In this document: one piece after another, positions 11,203 to 12,259 of the stretch
Layout of the letters: each line of letters starts with the position of its first letter
Position numbering within the stretch: the first letter of the stretch is position 1
Assembly (NCBI GenBank): GCA_934647305.1
Contig: CAKUFI010000076.1
Coordinates: 1-12,259 of the forward strand
Direction: 5' to 3'
DNA from: an uncultured Clostridia bacterium
GTDB taxonomy: Bacteria > Bacillota > Clostridia > Christensenellales > Aristaeellaceae
Length of the DNA: 12,259 nt
Notes under the pieces: model-generated
Seen by the model: the letters and a program-made list of their open reading frames with translations, nothing else
The model's database searches: none
What the model was told of the DNA's origin: nothing
Made by a program: the position numbers and the translations under genes

Positions 11203-11751
11203 TTAATCCAGCGTCGCGCCGATGCGATTCGGGGGCCAGATTACGCAGCGCACCTTGCCCACGATCTCGGTCACAGGCCCCACGTCCGAGGAGTGGCTGT
11301 CGTGCGAGATCGGGCGGTTGTCGCCCAGCACATAGTACTCGCCCTCGCCCAGCGTGATTTCCTCCGTCGAATAGCTGGCCTTATGGGTCAGGTAGGGCTC
11401 GTCGAGAGGCTCGCCGTTGCGGATGACCGTCCCCTTCTCCACGCGGATGGTGTCGCCCGGCAGGCCGATGATGCGCTTGACGCACTGATGATCCGCGCCG
11501 GGATAGACGCAGATCACGATGTCTCCGTACTCGTAGCCCTCAATGCGTGCCGTGAGCTCCGAAACATAGACCATGTCGCGGCTGTGCAGCGTCTCGAGCA
11601 TCGAGTCGCCCTGCACGTGAATCACCTGAAACAGAAATGTGCGGATCAGCAGTGCCGCCGCAACCGCCCCCGCCAGGCAATAGATCCAGGACAGAATTTC
11701 CGCGCCCACGCTCTTTTTGCCCTTCTTCGTGTTCTTCTTTGCTTTCTTCAT
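11203..11751 (-). CDS. lepB: Signal peptidase I (first copy in operon)
   Basis: A 182-residue Sip-type signal peptidase with a very basic N-terminus (MKKAKKNTKKGKK), one membrane helix (about 19-42), catalytic Ser50 in VQGDSMLETL, Lys92 in CVKRIIGLPGD, and GDNRPISHDSHSSDVG (143-158) in place of the usual GDNRxxSxDSR. The box is more diverged than in the downstream copy, so the two may differ in substrates; that is inference. The start is fixed by AAGGAG upstream, which lies inside the last codons of the DUF951 gene; only three bases separate the genes. Two full-length catalytic copies in tandem suggest duplication followed by divergence. Confidence 0.93.
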   Translation of the reverse strand: MKKAKKNTKKGKKSVGAEILSWIYCLAGAVAAALLIRTFLFQVIHVQGDSMLETLHSRDMVYVSELTARIEGYEYGDIVICVYPGADHQCVKRIIGLPGDTIRVEKGTVIRNGEPLDEPYLTHKASYSTEEITLGEGEYYVLGDNRPISHDSHSSDVGPVTEIVGKVRCVIWPPNRIGATLD

Positions 11752-11754
11752 GGC

Positions 11755-11958
11755 TTACTCCTTCGTGCTGTCCGGTTCGGCGCTCACGAGGATCTTTTTG
11801 ACCCGCTTCTCGAACTCCGGCCTGTCCAGCATGACGATCCGGCCGCAGCCCTCGCATCTCAGCTTCACGTCCGCGCCGGTGCGCGTGATGACCCAGCGGT
11901 CGCTGCCGCACGGATGTGCCTTGCGCATCTGCACCAGGTCGCCCAGATGGATGACCAT
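11755..11958 (-). CDS. DUF951 family protein
   Basis: This 67-residue protein starts MVIHLGDLVQMRKAHPCGSDRWVITRTGADVKLRCEGCGR and matches the whole DUF951 family (PF06107), a small conserved protein of Bacillota of unknown function. Three conserved cysteines (C17, C35, C38) with CxxC spacing suggest metal binding. The ATG at 11958 is the start expected from the family; only a moderate GGGGG ribosome binding site precedes it. The frame stays open a further 200 bases upstream, but that stretch crosses the promoter and a terminator and is discounted. It is the first gene of the operon with the signal peptidases. Confidence 0.88.
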   Translation of the reverse strand: MVIHLGDLVQMRKAHPCGSDRWVITRTGADVKLRCEGCGRIVMLDRPEFEKRVKKILVSAEPDSTKE

Positions 11959-11992
11959 ACGCCGCGCCCCCTTTTGTCTATGGATACCATTT

Positions 11993-12021
11993 ATTATACG
12001 CCCTTTTGGGCCTGCGCACAA
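11993..12021 (-). promoter_or_regulatory. Promoter of the DUF951-signal peptidase operon
   Basis: Minus strand TTGTGC (12016-12021), 17-base spacer, TATAAT (11993-11998), about 35 bases before the DUF951 start. The -10 is perfect and the -35 matches only in TTG. Confidence 0.65.
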
Positions 12022-12044
12022 GCCCCAATTTCTGACGGAAAAAA

Positions 12045-12080
12045 GGAGTAAAAAGAAGACCGCCTGCTGCGGGGCGGTCT
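12045..12080 (-). terminator. Terminator of an upstream gene outside the window
   Basis: On the minus strand, AGACCGCC-ccgcagca-GGCGGTCT is followed by TCTTTTTACTCC and another T-run. Eight perfect pairs plus T-rich sequence make a good intrinsic terminator for transcription entering from the right edge, insulating the DUF951 promoter. Confidence 0.75.
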
Positions 12081-12164
12081 CACGGTTTGTCAGGAAAGGC
12101 TTCGTCGGGCCGGTGGATGGGGAAAGCTGTTGAACGCTCAGTCGCCTTCGGAGAGAGCTCACGC
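12081..12164. repeat. Non-coding stretch with degenerate half-repeat
   Basis: No gene is visible between the terminator and the edge repeat. CTCAGTCGCC at 12137-12146 duplicates CTCAGTCGCC at 12168-12177 inside the terminal repeat, 31 bases apart, so a degenerate partial copy of the repeat lies next to the full one. Confidence 0.5.
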
Positions 12165-12259
12165 CCCCTCAGTCGCCTGTCGGCGACAGCTCCCCTTTCA
12201 GGGGAGCCCAGACTGTCAAAAAACCCAGGAGAGCTCGAGAGGGCCGCAGCCCTTTCGAA
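12165..12259. repeat. Terminal repeat, right copy (inverted relative to left edge)
   Basis: Reverse complement of 3-96 with a few differences near its inner end. It holds the same CTCCCCT/AGGGGAG and GTCGC/GGCGAC palindromes. Confidence 0.85.

Noticed and set aside
3..12259. Whole window as a transposon bounded by terminal inverted repeats
   Set aside because: No transposase or recombinase is present and the cargo is ordinary chromosomal genes. Exact contig-end placement fits assembly breakage at a dispersed repeat.

Overview
The window looks like a contig from a GC-rich Gram-positive bacterium of the class Clostridia (Bacillota), probably a gut lineage. This rests on a DUF951 protein, two Sip/Lep-type signal peptidases in tandem, a DUF6323/DUF6179 pair, a short clostridial-type KdpD, strong AGGAGG ribosome binding sites and TTGACA/TATAAT promoters. 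No rRNA is present to place it more finely. Both edges are the same ~94-bp repeat in inverted orientation, as expected where an assembly breaks at a high-copy genomic repeat.

Layout, left to right (all genes on the minus strand except one): repeat debris and a terminator (1-318); kdgK-like 2-keto-3-deoxygluconate kinase with its promoter (319-1416); a hairpin-repeat block of about 0.6 kb (1430-2070), followed by a separate long hairpin; kdpE and kdpD, overlapping by 11 nt (2222-3995); a divergently transcribed 47-codon single-membrane-segment protein on the plus strand, with its own terminator (4179-4369); a second hairpin-repeat block (4370-4970) that runs into the 3' end of a DUF6179 gene; DUF6323 and DUF6179 as a coupled pair, the latter frameshifted at a run of seven Gs (4944-6776), behind a perfect-consensus promoter; a small Cys-rich domain protein (6903-7217); a palindrome-rich spacer; a cytosolic sialidase-like protein with its own promoter (7495-8665); and a five-gene operon read from 11958 down to 8771: DUF951, signal peptidase I, a second signal peptidase I, an ArsC/Spx-fold protein without the catalytic Cys, and a membrane protein with three His/Cys-Cys-Cys repeats.

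Functional reading: kdgK feeds a sugar-acid (Entner-Doudoroff/hexuronate) route. KdpDE is a potassium/turgor two-component system without kdpFABC here. The five-gene operon concerns protein export and envelope biogenesis. The DUF6323/DUF6179 pair has no known function.

The most unusual content is the two non-coding repeat blocks. They hold eight stem-loops sharing one geometry (12-nt arms, 11-nt loop). The loop is conserved (CATAGATTGAA-like) and a TNCG tetranucleotide follows the outer arm, yet the stem sequences are mostly unrelated between copies while staying self-complementary. They sit beside 34-nt tandem units of a constant 15-nt linker plus a short hairpin whose arms also co-vary. This paralogous covariation points to constraint on a folded RNA or single-stranded DNA structure, or to a copying mechanism that regenerates palindromes.
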